DNA of 64,000 nt from JBHIYN01 sp041984235 (lineage in GTDB: Bacteria > Pseudomonadota > Gammaproteobacteria > Ga0077536). Both the position numbers and the translations under genes were made by a program. Positions within the stretch are counted from its first letter, which is position 1, and each line of letters begins with the position of its first letter. The stretch covers positions 1 through 64,000 of the forward strand of contig JBHIYN010000018.1 of NCBI GenBank assembly GCA_041984235.1, written 5' to 3'. Under the pieces are notes generated by a model. That model was not told the origin of the DNA. It searched no databases and saw only the letters and a list, made by a program, of their open reading frames with translations. Shown one piece after another: positions 7,582 through 15,970 of the stretch.

Positions 7582-8610
7582 TCAGCGCGACGCCTTCCAG
7601 TGCACCATTGGCAGGCCCGGCACGGGTGCGGTGAAGCAAGGGATCGTGGTGCCTCGCAGGCTGCCGACATAGACGGTCCTGAGATCGGCCCCACCGAACG
7701 TCACCGAGGCACACCACGGCGCCACGGTGCCGCCGAATTCGAGCAGGAAGTTCATGTCCAGCGGCTCGCCGGTCTGAAAGGCGGCGTCGACGCGTGCCTC
7801 TTCGGCCGGTGAGGAGTCATCGAAGATCATGCGGCGCTCGCCTTCGGGCGTGATGGCGAAAATGCCGTCATTCATGATGTAGGTGCCCCACAGGTTGCCG
7901 TAAGCATCGAAGGCGATGCCGTCGATGAAGCGACCGTGGTCGCTGGGCCCGAAGCACTCGCGCTCGGACAGGGAGCCGTCCGGTGCGATGCGGAAGCGCA
8001 CGACGTTGCGTCCGCAGGTCTGCACGACATAGAGATACTCCTCGCGCGCATCGAGGCGGCATTCGTTGGTGAAGTGCAGGCCATCGGCGACGATGCGTAC
8101 GCCGCGACCGGGTTCGTACAACAGGACCCGGCCGTCGATCACCTCGCGACACATGGCGCGCGACCAGTCGGGAATCATCGTCGAGATGGTGATCCAGATG
8201 CGGTTCCTGCTGTCGCGCGCGATGAAGTTGACCTTGCCAATAGGTTCGCCGTCGACGCTGTCCAGCACCACGTCCGTCGCTCCGTCGCGGGTCATCCGCT
8301 CCAGGCAGTCCGTACCGAAATTCGAGATCCAGATATCTCCGTTGTCCGCGAAGGCGAGACCGTTCGGCAGGGTACCGGAGGTGAAACGGCTGGCATCGTC
8401 GTCAGTGGCATCGAACGTACCCGAATGCGACTGCGCAATGACCGTCTGGGAGCCATCGGGTGCGATGCGCACGACGCCACCGCGTGCGTCGGCAGCCCAT
8501 AGCGTGCCATCGGGTTCGGCCAGGATGCATTCCGGTCGCTGCAGGTCACGTCCGGTATAGGCGAAATCCCCGGCCGTAACCGAGAAGCCGTCAATTGGAT
8601 TGTGCGACAC
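7582..8610 (-). CDS. SMP-30/gluconolactonase family calcium-dependent hydrolase
   Basis: 342 aa six-bladed beta-propeller of the SMP-30/gluconolactonase/LRE family, which hydrolyses sugar lactones, other lactones or phosphoesters at a single divalent metal. Metal-site text is visible: E27 in RPECILAEPDG, the NGLAFADNGDIW strand, HFTNECRLDAREEYLYVVQT, and FIDGIAFDAYGNLWGTY with the terminal metal Asp. No signal peptide, so cytoplasmic. In this setting a lactone released by a Baeyer-Villiger monooxygenase would be a plausible substrate, but that is inference. The crotonase operon ends 361 nt upstream, so it probably has its own promoter. Confidence 0.88.
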   Translation of the reverse strand: MSHNPIDGFSVTAGDFAYTGRDLQRPECILAEPDGTLWAADARGGVVRIAPDGSQTVIAQSHSGTFDATDDDASRFTSGTLPNGLAFADNGDIWISNFGTDCLERMTRDGATDVVLDSVDGEPIGKVNFIARDSRNRIWITISTMIPDWSRAMCREVIDGRVLLYEPGRGVRIVADGLHFTNECRLDAREEYLYVVQTCGRNVVRFRIAPDGSLSERECFGPSDHGRFIDGIAFDAYGNLWGTYIMNDGIFAITPEGERRMIFDDSSPAEEARVDAAFQTGEPLDMNFLLEFGGTVAPWCASVTFGGADLRTVYVGSLRGTTIPCFTAPVPGLPMVHWKASR

Positions 8611-8971
8611 GGTGATGCGCCCCTCCTGGCCACTACTCTCGCCTGAACCGAACCGCGGCTCCAGCAGGCTCCCACCCCCGGGCGCACGGCGTCATGGGCA
8701 AGTCAAATCGATATCCCTCGGGAGTACAAGCGTGCGGCGGACCCGATCTACGCTTCGCGCTCGCCTGCGCCCGGTCCCGGGTCAGGTTTCCCCTCGCGCA
8801 TTCCGGGGCAGGGAATAGCGCAAGACCTGCCCCGCCCGCAGACGCGTGACCCGGTGACGGAGGCGAGTACCGCGACAGCAACGCGGATCCGCAGGAGCAC
8901 AGCGACGAACGTCGCGAGCGCAGCTAGGGACGGAGCTTGCGTAACGGACGCGGGCTCCCCCCCCCCGCCGC
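8611..8971. other. Intergenic region, no gene seen
   Basis: 361 nt between the SMP-30 gene start and the end of the crotonase operon. It includes a run of ten C (8957-8966) just past the crotonase stop codon. No reading frame with recognisable features. It presumably carries the SMP-30 promoter, but I could not identify a convincing -35/-10 pair. Confidence 0.55.
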
Positions 8972-9769
8972 CTAGATATCCTCGAAGTTGCCGTGACGTC
9001 CCTTGCCATCGGCAAATCGCTGCGCACCGTTGACACCTTCAGCGGCGACCATCGCAGCACTGATGGCCCACTCCGAGCGCAGTCCATCGAGCTCCGACAA
9101 GCCCTCCTGCGCATAGACCGAGGCACGGTCGGCACGCATGCAGCCTTGCGGAAAGCGCGCGATCTCGGCGGCCAGGGCTTCCGCCGCCGCACGCGACTGG
9201 CCATCCGGCACGACGCGATCGCAGGCGCCGATGTGCAGCGCCTCGGCGGCCGGCAGCTTGCGGCCGGTGAGGATGAGATCCAGCGCGCGGCCACGCCCGA
9301 CCAGGCGCGGCAGGCGCACGGTGCCGCCGTCGATGAGCGGCACGCCCCAGCGCCGGCAGTAGACGCCGAAATAGGCGCTCTCCTCCATCACGCGCAGATC
9401 GCACCACAGCGCCAGCTCGAAGCCCCCGGCCACTGCCGGGCCGGCCACCGCGGCGATCACCGGTTTGCTCAGCTGCAGGCGGCTGGGACCCATGGGCCCG
9501 CGCGGGACGCTGCCGTCGTTACCGAAGTCGAGCGCGGCGAGCGGGCTGTTCCGGCCGGCGAGCTCGCTGGCCGCCTTCAGGTCCCAGCCGCCGCAGAACG
9601 CGCCGCCCTCGCCCCAGAACACGGCGACCAGCGCTTCGTCGTCGGCCTCGAACTCGAGGAAGGCCGCCGCCAGCGCCTCGGCCGAGGCATTGTTGACCGC
9701 GTTGCGTACCTCGGGCCGGCTGTTGATGACCGTGGTCACCGGGCCGTTCTTCTCCACGCGTACCGTCAT
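8972..9769 (-). CDS. Enoyl-CoA hydratase/isomerase (crotonase) family protein
   Basis: 265 aa crotonase-fold enzyme acting on acyl-CoA thioesters. Oxyanion-hole segments are visible: GGAFCGGWDLKAA (~residues 55-67) and GPAVAGGFELALWCD (~110-124). In place of the second catalytic Glu region of hydratases it reads RRWGVPLIDGGTVRLPRL, a variant seen in crotonases of uncertain reaction, so hydratase activity should not be assumed. Last gene of the CYP153 operon, 13 nt behind another crotonase. Together they suggest beta-oxidation or another acyl-CoA step downstream of the P450. Confidence 0.9.
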   Translation of the reverse strand: MTVRVEKNGPVTTVINSRPEVRNAVNNASAEALAAAFLEFEADDEALVAVFWGEGGAFCGGWDLKAASELAGRNSPLAALDFGNDGSVPRGPMGPSRLQLSKPVIAAVAGPAVAGGFELALWCDLRVMEESAYFGVYCRRWGVPLIDGGTVRLPRLVGRGRALDLILTGRKLPAAEALHIGACDRVVPDGQSRAAAEALAAEIARFPQGCMRADRASVYAQEGLSELDGLRSEWAISAAMVAAEGVNGAQRFADGKGRHGNFEDI

Positions 9770-9782
9770 GGCGTCTTCTCCT

Positions 9783-10733
9783 TCAGCGTTGTTCTGCGAT
9801 CAGCGAATCGAGCTCGGCGATCAGCGCCCGTGCCTCGTCGCCGTGCGGAATGGGGCGACCCGAAGCACGCCAGGCGACGGCGCCCTTGAAGCCGTGGACC
9901 TGGGCGTGGCGACGGAACCACAAGCCCTCGGGATTATGCCGGGTGATGCCGTCGAAAACCGTGGCGAGCGTCTGGCTCGCAAGCAGGCCCATGCGCTCCA
10001 CGGCCTCGTTCACGATCATCTTCTGCATCTGCAGCATGCCGACGGGCACGCTCGCCATACGCGCGGCCAGCGCGTCGACCGCAGCATCGAGCTCGGCGGC
10101 CGGCACCGCCTCGCTCACCAGGCCCCAGTCACAGGCCGTGCGGCCGTCGATCAGGTCGCCGGTCAGCAGCAGGCGCTTGGCGCGCTCCGGGCCGAGGCGG
10201 TACGTCCAGTGCGCCGTGGTCGGGCAGCCCCATACCCGGGTCGGCATGTAGCCCATGCGCGCGGTGTCCTCCATCACGACCTGATCGCAGCAAAGGGCAA
10301 TGTCCGACCCACCGGCAATGGCGTACTTGTGTACGCGCGCGATGGTCGGCTTGGGCGAGCGCCACAGGGCCATGAAGTCGTCGGTATAACGGCGCATCGC
10401 ACGGTAATCGACCATCGGGTCCCACGGCTCGCGCTCCTGCTTGCACGGGTGGTCGCCCCCGGCCTCGCCGAAGAGCCCAATGTCGTAGCCAGCGCAGAAC
10501 GCGGAGCCCGCACCCTGCAGGACGATGACGTGGATGGCGTCGTCGGCGTTGGCGATGTCCACCGCGGCGCGGATCTCACCCGGCGTCTCGTCCGTGATCG
10601 CGTTCAGCCGTTCGGGTCGGTTGAAGGTGATGCGCGCGACGCGTTCATTGGCCGCGTCCCGCGTCACCGTCAGCGTTCTGAACACCGCCACCGGGTCCAG
10701 GGCAGCGCCCGGTTCGCGCTCGTTCGAAGTCAT
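9783..10733 (-). CDS. Enoyl-CoA hydratase/isomerase (crotonase) family protein
   Basis: 316 aa, longer than the ~260 aa typical of crotonases because of an inserted middle (FGEAGGDHPCKQEREPWDPMVDYRAMRRYTDDF) and a C-terminal extension. Crotonase segments: RITFNRPERLNAITDE, GAGSAFCAGYDIG, and VHKYAIAGGSDIALCCD. The YMPTRVWGCPTTAHWTYRLGPERAKRLLLTGD stretch replaces the usual second catalytic Glu, as in CoA-ester hydrolase or isomerase-like branches. ATG 10733 is preceded by GGAGG; an in-frame extension to 10775 lacks a good ribosome site. Part of the CYP153 operon. Confidence 0.9.
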   Translation of the reverse strand: MTSNEREPGAALDPVAVFRTLTVTRDAANERVARITFNRPERLNAITDETPGEIRAAVDIANADDAIHVIVLQGAGSAFCAGYDIGLFGEAGGDHPCKQEREPWDPMVDYRAMRRYTDDFMALWRSPKPTIARVHKYAIAGGSDIALCCDQVVMEDTARMGYMPTRVWGCPTTAHWTYRLGPERAKRLLLTGDLIDGRTACDWGLVSEAVPAAELDAAVDALAARMASVPVGMLQMQKMIVNEAVERMGLLASQTLATVFDGITRHNPEGLWFRRHAQVHGFKGAVAWRASGRPIPHGDEARALIAELDSLIAEQR

Positions 10734-10761
10734 CGGCTGTCGTCCTCCGCGGTTAGGTCGG

Positions 10762-11115
10762 TCACGCGGGCCCACTACGCGCCGCGTGCACGCCGAGCGC
10801 CAGCCCGGCGGGCTTGCCCTGCGCGACCCATCCGGCCCAGAACAGGTACGGAAACGTGAACATACCGCCCCACAAGACGCACATCACCCCGAAAAAGTGT
10901 CCCCGGGGGGTGAATCCCTCGCGCCACGAAACCCAGGCGCCGAACAGTATCAGGTGCAGCAGCAGATCGACGTTGAACTGCGAGCGCCAATCAAGCGACA
11001 CGAGATCGGACAGGAATGTCGCTGGCCAGTTGTAGCCGTAACGGGCCGCAGCAGCAATGGAGACGGCGAAGATGACGATCGTGAACACGATCAGCATGGC
11101 ATTCAACGAACGCAT
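10762..11115 (-). CDS. Small integral membrane protein (DUF2834-like)
   Basis: 117 aa, mostly hydrophobic, with three predicted membrane helices (MLIVFTIVIFAVSIAAAA; LLLHLILFGAWVSW; FFGVMCVLWGGMFTFPYLFWAGW). Length and helix pattern resemble the uncharacterised DUF2834 group, but I am not certain of the family. It sits between the ferredoxin and the crotonases in the CYP153 operon, which suggests a membrane role in substrate entry or electron delivery. No motif supports a specific function. Confidence 0.7.
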   Translation of the reverse strand: MRSLNAMLIVFTIVIFAVSIAAAARYGYNWPATFLSDLVSLDWRSQFNVDLLLHLILFGAWVSWREGFTPRGHFFGVMCVLWGGMFTFPYLFWAGWVAQGKPAGLALGVHAARSGPA

Positions 11116-11167
11116 GCGCGCTACCCTCCGGGTTGGGATTGCGGACCGGCCGGGGGACGCCCCCGCA

Positions 11168-11491
11168 TCAGTGCTGGCCGAGCGGCAGGGTCACGACCAG
11201 GCCGTCCATGTCCGGCGTGACCGCGACCTGGCAGCCGAGCCGGCTCGCACTGGTCACGCCGTCCGCGAAACCGAGCATGTCGCGCTCGGTCTCCGACACC
11301 GGCTCCCCGACGACCTCCCGCCACGTGCTGTCGACGTACAGATGGCAGGTGGCGCAGGCGCAGTTGCCCCCGCAATCGCCGTCGATGCCCGGTACGTCGT
11401 TGTCGACGGCGGCGGCCATCAGGCTGGTGCCGGCCTCGACGTCGACCTCGTGGCGCGTGCCGTCGTGCTCGATGAATACGATTCGCGTCAT
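11168..11491 (-). CDS. [2Fe-2S] ferredoxin (adrenodoxin/putidaredoxin type)
   Basis: 107 aa soluble electron carrier expected to deliver electrons to the neighbouring cytochrome P450. The vertebrate/bacterial P450-type cluster motif is present: C40-x5-C46-x2-C49 within CGGNCACATCHL, and C87 in RLGCQV. An extra cysteine (C44) lies inside the motif. It is encoded 34 nt behind the P450 in the same operon. CYP153 systems usually also need an FAD ferredoxin reductase; none is adjacent, so a reductase from elsewhere must serve. Confidence 0.93.
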   Translation of the reverse strand: MTRIVFIEHDGTRHEVDVEAGTSLMAAAVDNDVPGIDGDCGGNCACATCHLYVDSTWREVVGEPVSETERDMLGFADGVTSASRLGCQVAVTPDMDGLVVTLPLGQH

Positions 11492-11525
11492 GTTCGTGCC
11501 TCCTCCTGCTCGATTGCCGCCGGGC

Positions 11526-12788
11526 TCAATCGGTCCACGGCACGAGCCGCACCGGCAGCTCGGAGCAGCCCATGATGATGTTGGACCGGACCCGCACCGG
11601 ATCGCCCACCACTTCCACCGCGCGAAAGCGCTTCAGGATCTCCTCCCACGCGATGCGCAGCTGCAGCTCGGCGAGGCGGTTGCCGACGCAGCGGTGGATG
11701 CCGAAACCGAACGAGAGATGGTTGCGCGGTCGCCTGCGGTCGACGATGAACTCGTTCGGGCGCTCGATCGCCCGCTCGTCTCGGTTACCGGAGAGGTACC
11801 ACATCACCACCTTGTCGCCGGCGCGGATGCGCTGGCCACCGACCTCGCTATCTTCCAGTGCGGTGCGCTTCATGTGCGCGAGCGGCGTTTGCCAGCGTAT
11901 GGCTTCCGGCACGAAGCTCGCGATCAGCGCGCGGTCGCGCCGCAGCTTCTCGTACTCGTCAGGAAACTGGTTGAGGGCGAGCACGCTGCCGGTCAGCGTA
12001 TTGCGGGTGGTGTCGTTGCCACCGACGATCAGCAGCAGCACGTTGCCCATGAATTCGGCGCGGCTCATGTCACGCGTCTGCGGCGACGTCGCGAGCATCG
12101 ACACCAAGTCGTAGCCGCCCGGGTTGTCCGCGCGCTCGCGCCAAAGGCGGTTGAAGTACTCGCCCATCTCTTCCAGCTCGCGGCGGCGCGATTCCCAGCT
12201 GTCGACGATCCCGCTGCCGGGGACGGACACCGAGATATCCGACCAGCGCGTCAGCATGCGCCGGTCCTCGAACGGGAAGTCGAACAGCGTAGCGAGCGTG
12301 CGCGTGGTCAGCTCGATGGAGAACGCATCGACCCAGTTGAAGGTCTCGCCGACCGGCAGCTGCTCGAGTATGTCGACGCAGCTCGCGCGGATCTCGCTCT
12401 CCATCCTGAGCAGGTTCTCGGCGCCCACCGCCGGGCTGACGGTCTTACGCGTGACGTCGTGGCGCGGCTGATCCATGGCGATGAACATCGGCAGCTCGAA
12501 ATCCTCTTCCTCGATGAAGAACATCTCGTAGCCAAGGATGTGTCCGCCACGCGCGTGATCCGAAGAGAACACCTTGTGGTTGGTGTCCACGGCCATGATG
12601 TCGTGGTAGCGGGTCACGGACCAGAACGGTCCGTACTCGGAGCCCGGGCTGAAATGTACTGGCGCTTCCGCCCGCAGGCGCTCGAAGTACGGCATCATCA
12701 GGTCGTGCTGGAAGAGATCCGGATCGCTCATGTCGATGGCATCGAGCGGCAGGCTGTACGGATCGGCAACCCTCTCGGCAGCGTTCAT
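11526..12788 (-). CDS. Cytochrome P450, CYP153-like (alkane/fatty-acid terminal hydroxylase)
   Basis: 420 aa soluble bacterial P450. Heme thiolate Cys367 in FGFGIHRCVGNRLAELQ; I-helix GGNDTTRN (256-263) with the D259/T260 proton-relay pair; ExxR at E295/R298. Several stretches read like CYP153A enzymes: MFIAMDQPRHDV, LLLIVGGNDTTRN, RWQTPLAHMKR, VVMWYLSGNRDER, RLAELQLRIAWEEILKRF. CYP153 enzymes omega-hydroxylate medium-chain alkanes and related aliphatics. First gene of a five-gene operon (ferredoxin, membrane protein, two crotonases), divergent from an AraC regulator. Substrate range is inference from family. Confidence 0.92.
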   Translation of the reverse strand: MNAAERVADPYSLPLDAIDMSDPDLFQHDLMMPYFERLRAEAPVHFSPGSEYGPFWSVTRYHDIMAVDTNHKVFSSDHARGGHILGYEMFFIEEEDFELPMFIAMDQPRHDVTRKTVSPAVGAENLLRMESEIRASCVDILEQLPVGETFNWVDAFSIELTTRTLATLFDFPFEDRRMLTRWSDISVSVPGSGIVDSWESRRRELEEMGEYFNRLWRERADNPGGYDLVSMLATSPQTRDMSRAEFMGNVLLLIVGGNDTTRNTLTGSVLALNQFPDEYEKLRRDRALIASFVPEAIRWQTPLAHMKRTALEDSEVGGQRIRAGDKVVMWYLSGNRDERAIERPNEFIVDRRRPRNHLSFGFGIHRCVGNRLAELQLRIAWEEILKRFRAVEVVGDPVRVRSNIIMGCSELPVRLVPWTD

Positions 12789-12874
12789 GCGTCACTCCCC
12801 TGCTGGCATTGGCTGTCAGGTGCCGGGATGGGCCACCCGGCAGGTACGCAGACTAGGGGGTCGAAGCCAGCGAG

Positions 12875-12922
12875 GCTTGTCCGCCAGCGAACGAGAGCTT
12901 GTCCGTGAGAGAACCGGACAAG
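12875..12922. promoter_or_regulatory. Tandem 22-bp direct repeats between CYP153 and araC (candidate AraC operator)
   Basis: GCTTGTCCG occurs at 12875-12883 and again at 12897-12905, exactly 22 nt apart (two helical turns). The copies extend with shared AG, GAAC and GA positions. An inverted CGGACAAG follows at 12915-12922. Direct repeats in phase on one DNA face are how AraC-family dimers bind. The site lies in the divergent intergenic region (12789-13028), so it probably controls the CYP153 operon and perhaps the regulator. Confidence 0.65.
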
Positions 12923-13028
12923 AGGCCTGCCGTTGCTCGATCCTGCTGCGTCGGCGAGCGGATCTCCATTTTTCGCCTAATCTGCGTCATTGTGCGCGCT
13001 CGCGTCGACGAAACCGGGAGGACGTTCC

Positions 13029-13970
13029 ATGGACCCGAGCGAATGGAGCGGGCTGCGCGAGATGGGCGGCGCCGAGCTCAGCCGCACCATCAGCGCCGCC
13101 CACCTGTCGTGGCGCTTCGACCCCGGCCAGACGCAGCGGCTGCAGGCCAGCGTGGCGCTGCGCAGCGTAGGCGCGTTGCGCCTGGCCTGGGTGCGCGTCA
13201 CCGCGTGGGCGGGCGAACGAACCGAGCGGGAGATTCAGGCGAACCCGGAGCCCTACCTCACCTTCCTCATGCCGCTACGTGGAACGATCGTGCTGGCCGC
13301 GGCGGACGGATCGCGCCGCGTCGGCAAGCACGAGCTCGGGATCTGGGACAGCACCCGACCGATGTCGTTCGCCGTCGAGTGGCCGACGCTGGAGATGCTC
13401 TCGGTGCTCGTACCCCAGCGCCTGCTCCGCGCGAGCCGCACCGACTGCGCCCGCCAGCACTGCGCCAGGATCGGCCGCGACAACGTGCTGTCCGAGCTCT
13501 GCGTCCGCCACATGACCACGCTCGCACGTTTCCTCGACGGCGAGCTGCGGCCCTACGAGCTCACGATCAGTGATCTCACCACCAGCATTTTCGACGCCCT
13601 GCTCGCCGGCGAGCGTGGCGGCCGTCGGGACCGCCACCGGCTGCTCGCCGACATCAAGGAATACATCGAGTGCTACATCGTCGAGGACACGCTGTCCGCC
13701 GCGACCATCGCCGCGGCATTCGACATCACGCCACGCTACGTGCACAAGATGTTCGAGCCGCAAGGCTGCTCGGTACGCGACTGGATCCTGCGCCGGCGCG
13801 TCGAGCGCAGCAGCACGGACCTGGAGCGCAGCGAGGACAGCGTGACGACCATAGCCTACAAGTGGGGCTTCAAGGATCTCGGGCACTACAGCCGGGTATT
13901 CAGACGCGTGTACGGCATGCCGCCGAGCAACTGGCGCCAGGCGCATCAAGGCAGCGCGGAGGGCCATTGA
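13029..13970 (+). CDS. AraC-family transcriptional regulator, divergent from CYP153 operon
   Basis: 313 aa. The N-terminal ~200 residues resemble the AraC-binding-like ligand domain; the C-terminal ~100 residues carry the double HTH (LSAATIAAAFDITPRYVHKMFEPQGCSVRDWILRRRVERS, then DSVTTIAYKWGFKDLGHYSRVFRRVYGMPPSNWR). The start at ATG 13029 has GGGAGG about 8 nt upstream; the frame continues open further upstream without a better site. Transcribed away from the P450 operon across a region with tandem repeats, so it is the probable activator of alkane oxidation. Inducer unknown. Confidence 0.92.
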   Translation: MDPSEWSGLREMGGAELSRTISAAHLSWRFDPGQTQRLQASVALRSVGALRLAWVRVTAWAGERTEREIQANPEPYLTFLMPLRGTIVLAAADGSRRVGKHELGIWDSTRPMSFAVEWPTLEMLSVLVPQRLLRASRTDCARQHCARIGRDNVLSELCVRHMTTLARFLDGELRPYELTISDLTTSIFDALLAGERGGRRDRHRLLADIKEYIECYIVEDTLSAATIAAAFDITPRYVHKMFEPQGCSVRDWILRRRVERSSTDLERSEDSVTTIAYKWGFKDLGHYSRVFRRVYGMPPSNWRQAHQGSAEGH

Positions 13971-14077
13971 CGGCGCTCAAAGCCCGTAGATGTGCGGCGG
14001 TCTCGTCGCTTCACCGCCGAAATCGACGCAGACCCGGCAGTGACGTGCGGAACGACAGCCCAGGCCCGGTTCCTCAC

Positions 14078-15685
14078 TCAGCGAAACTCGAACCCGCGGT
14101 AACCGTCCCGCGCGATCTCCCCGAACAGCTCGTGGAAGCCCGGCACGCTGCCCGCCCACAGCAGGAAGCGCTTGTCGTCCTTGTTCTCCGGGTTGTTGTT
14201 GCCGAAGAACCAGGAGTCGCGCATCTCGTCGATGATGAGGCCGTGGACCGAGTCGTAGCAGAGCTGCGTCCACGCCTGCTCCGCGTCCGCCGTGGTCTGT
14301 ATGGTCCTGTGGCCCTCGCGGCGGACGTGGTCGATGCACCCGGTGATCCAGTCGACCGCGGTTTCCGCGCAGCGCGTCGCGTTGCAGAACACGGCCGGAT
14401 GGTGCGGCCCCGAGGTGACGAACAGGTTGGGGAAGCCGGCGATCTGCACACCGAGGTTGGTGCGCGGACCGTCTGACCACTTCTCCCGCAGCGTGAGGCC
14501 ACCGACGCCCCGGATGTCCATGCGCAGCAGTGCCCCGGTCAGGCTCTGGAAGCCGGTGCCGTAGATCAGGATGTCGAGATCGTGGTGCCCGGCGCTGGTC
14601 TCGACGCCGGTCGGGGTAATGCGCGTGATCGGCGTCGCGCGCAGGTCGACCAGCGCGACGTTGTCGCGGTTGAAGGCTTCGTAGTAGTTGGTCTCGCCTG
14701 GCGGGCGCTTGGTACCGTAGGGATGGTTCTTCGGGATCAGCTTCTCGGCGGTGGCCGGATCCTTCACCCGCTCGCGGATCCTGGTGGCGAGGAATTCACT
14801 GACCTCCTCGGCGAAGGCTCGGTTGGTGAAGAGGTCGTTGTAGTTGGCGAACCACAGCGCAAAGCCGCCGCGGTCGTAGAGCTCCTGGTACTTGGCCCAG
14901 CGCTGCTCTTTCGAGCTGACCTCGGTGCTGGCGTTCGGGAGCATGTCGTGGATGAAGCCGGCGAAGGTGCGTTTGCACAGCGCTACGATGTCGTCCGCAT
15001 GCGCCGCGTTCTCGCGCTGCTCCTCGGGGGCCAGCTTGCGATTGCGCAGCGGTGTGCACCAGTTTGCCGTGCGCTGGAAGACGGTGAGGTGGCCGACGTC
15101 CGGCGCGATCGACTGGATGATCTGCACCGCGGTCGGGCCACTGCCGATGATGCCGACGCGCTGGTTCCGCACGTCCACGCCCTCCCGCGGCCATCGTGCG
15201 CTGTGCACGGTCAGCCCCTGGAAGTCACCCTCGCCGGGGTAATCGGGGGGCTGGGGCGCGGACAGGAACCCGGTGGCGGCGACCAGGAAGCGGGCGCGCG
15301 CGGTGATCCCGGATTCGGTGCGGACCTCCCATTCGTCCGCTGCTTCGTCGAAGTGCGCGTGCGCGACCCGGGCGTCGAGCTCGATGTCGCGTTTGAGGTC
15401 GAACTTGTCGGCGACGAAGTTGAGGTAGCGCTCGATCTCGGGTTGGCCGGCGAACTGCTCGCTCCACTGCCACTCGTCGTACAGCTCCTTCGAGAACGAG
15501 TACTGGTAGGAGTAGCTCTCCGAGTCGAAGCGCGCACCGGGGTAACGGTTCCAGTACCACGTGCCGCCTACCCCGCCACCGGCCTCGAAAACCCGCACCG
15601 ACAGGCCCAGCCCGCGCAGGCGATACAGCGAGTAGAGGCCGGAAACGCCGGCGCCGATGATGATGGCGTCATAAGTATCGGTCAT
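14078..15685 (-). CDS. Baeyer-Villiger monooxygenase (FAD/NADPH, type I)
   Basis: 535 aa flavoprotein converting ketones to esters or lactones with O2 and NADPH. Two Rossmann motifs flank the family fingerprint: GAGVSG (11-16), FxGxxxHxxxWP as F155-Q-G157-LTV-H161-SAR-W165-P166, and GSGPTA (181-186). GGTWYWNRYPGARFDSESYSYQYSF is typical of the cyclohexanone/phenylacetone monooxygenase group. One of three paralogues in this window and clearly divergent from the other two. It converges with the AraC gene and starts 285 nt from an oppositely oriented aldehyde dehydrogenase. Confidence 0.94.
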   Translation of the reverse strand: MTDTYDAIIIGAGVSGLYSLYRLRGLGLSVRVFEAGGGVGGTWYWNRYPGARFDSESYSYQYSFSKELYDEWQWSEQFAGQPEIERYLNFVADKFDLKRDIELDARVAHAHFDEAADEWEVRTESGITARARFLVAATGFLSAPQPPDYPGEGDFQGLTVHSARWPREGVDVRNQRVGIIGSGPTAVQIIQSIAPDVGHLTVFQRTANWCTPLRNRKLAPEEQRENAAHADDIVALCKRTFAGFIHDMLPNASTEVSSKEQRWAKYQELYDRGGFALWFANYNDLFTNRAFAEEVSEFLATRIRERVKDPATAEKLIPKNHPYGTKRPPGETNYYEAFNRDNVALVDLRATPITRITPTGVETSAGHHDLDILIYGTGFQSLTGALLRMDIRGVGGLTLREKWSDGPRTNLGVQIAGFPNLFVTSGPHHPAVFCNATRCAETAVDWITGCIDHVRREGHRTIQTTADAEQAWTQLCYDSVHGLIIDEMRDSWFFGNNNPENKDDKRFLLWAGSVPGFHELFGEIARDGYRGFEFR

Positions 15686-15921
15686 GTGCCGGGCCCTCCC
15701 CGGGCTGCACTGGAAAATCCACCAGTGGAGAGAATAACCGCTCGGCCGGCGGGATTCCTCCCGGACACCGAGGCTGCGGATGGTAGCTTGTCATCGTCGA
15801 CCGCGCTTGGTGGTCGCGGCCCGGTACGGGCGACCCGTAGTGCAAGCGGCCGCGCCCGTGCACCGGCAGCTTTCGGCCCGCGCGTCACTGACAGGTTCGC
15901 GGGGTGACAGGCGCTGGACCA

Positions 15922-15931
15922 GTAAACTGTC
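15922..15931 (+). promoter_or_regulatory. Promoter-like GTAAACTGTC element upstream of the aldehyde dehydrogenase
   Basis: The 10-mer GTAAACTGTC ends 39 nt before the aldehyde dehydrogenase ATG. The same 10-mer lies 33 and 24 nt before two other + strand genes (20142, 22116), and GTATACTGTC lies 36 nt before a fourth (45943). TAAACT/TATACT would serve as a -10 box; no TTGACA-like -35 sits at the right distance. Confidence 0.5.
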
Positions 15932-15970
15932 CCCGCATTCGCAATCCGATCACCCCAAGGAGCCCCATCC

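Noticed and set aside
8957..8966. C10 homopolymer past the crotonase stop
   Set aside because: Lies outside coding sequence, so slippage would have no effect on a protein.
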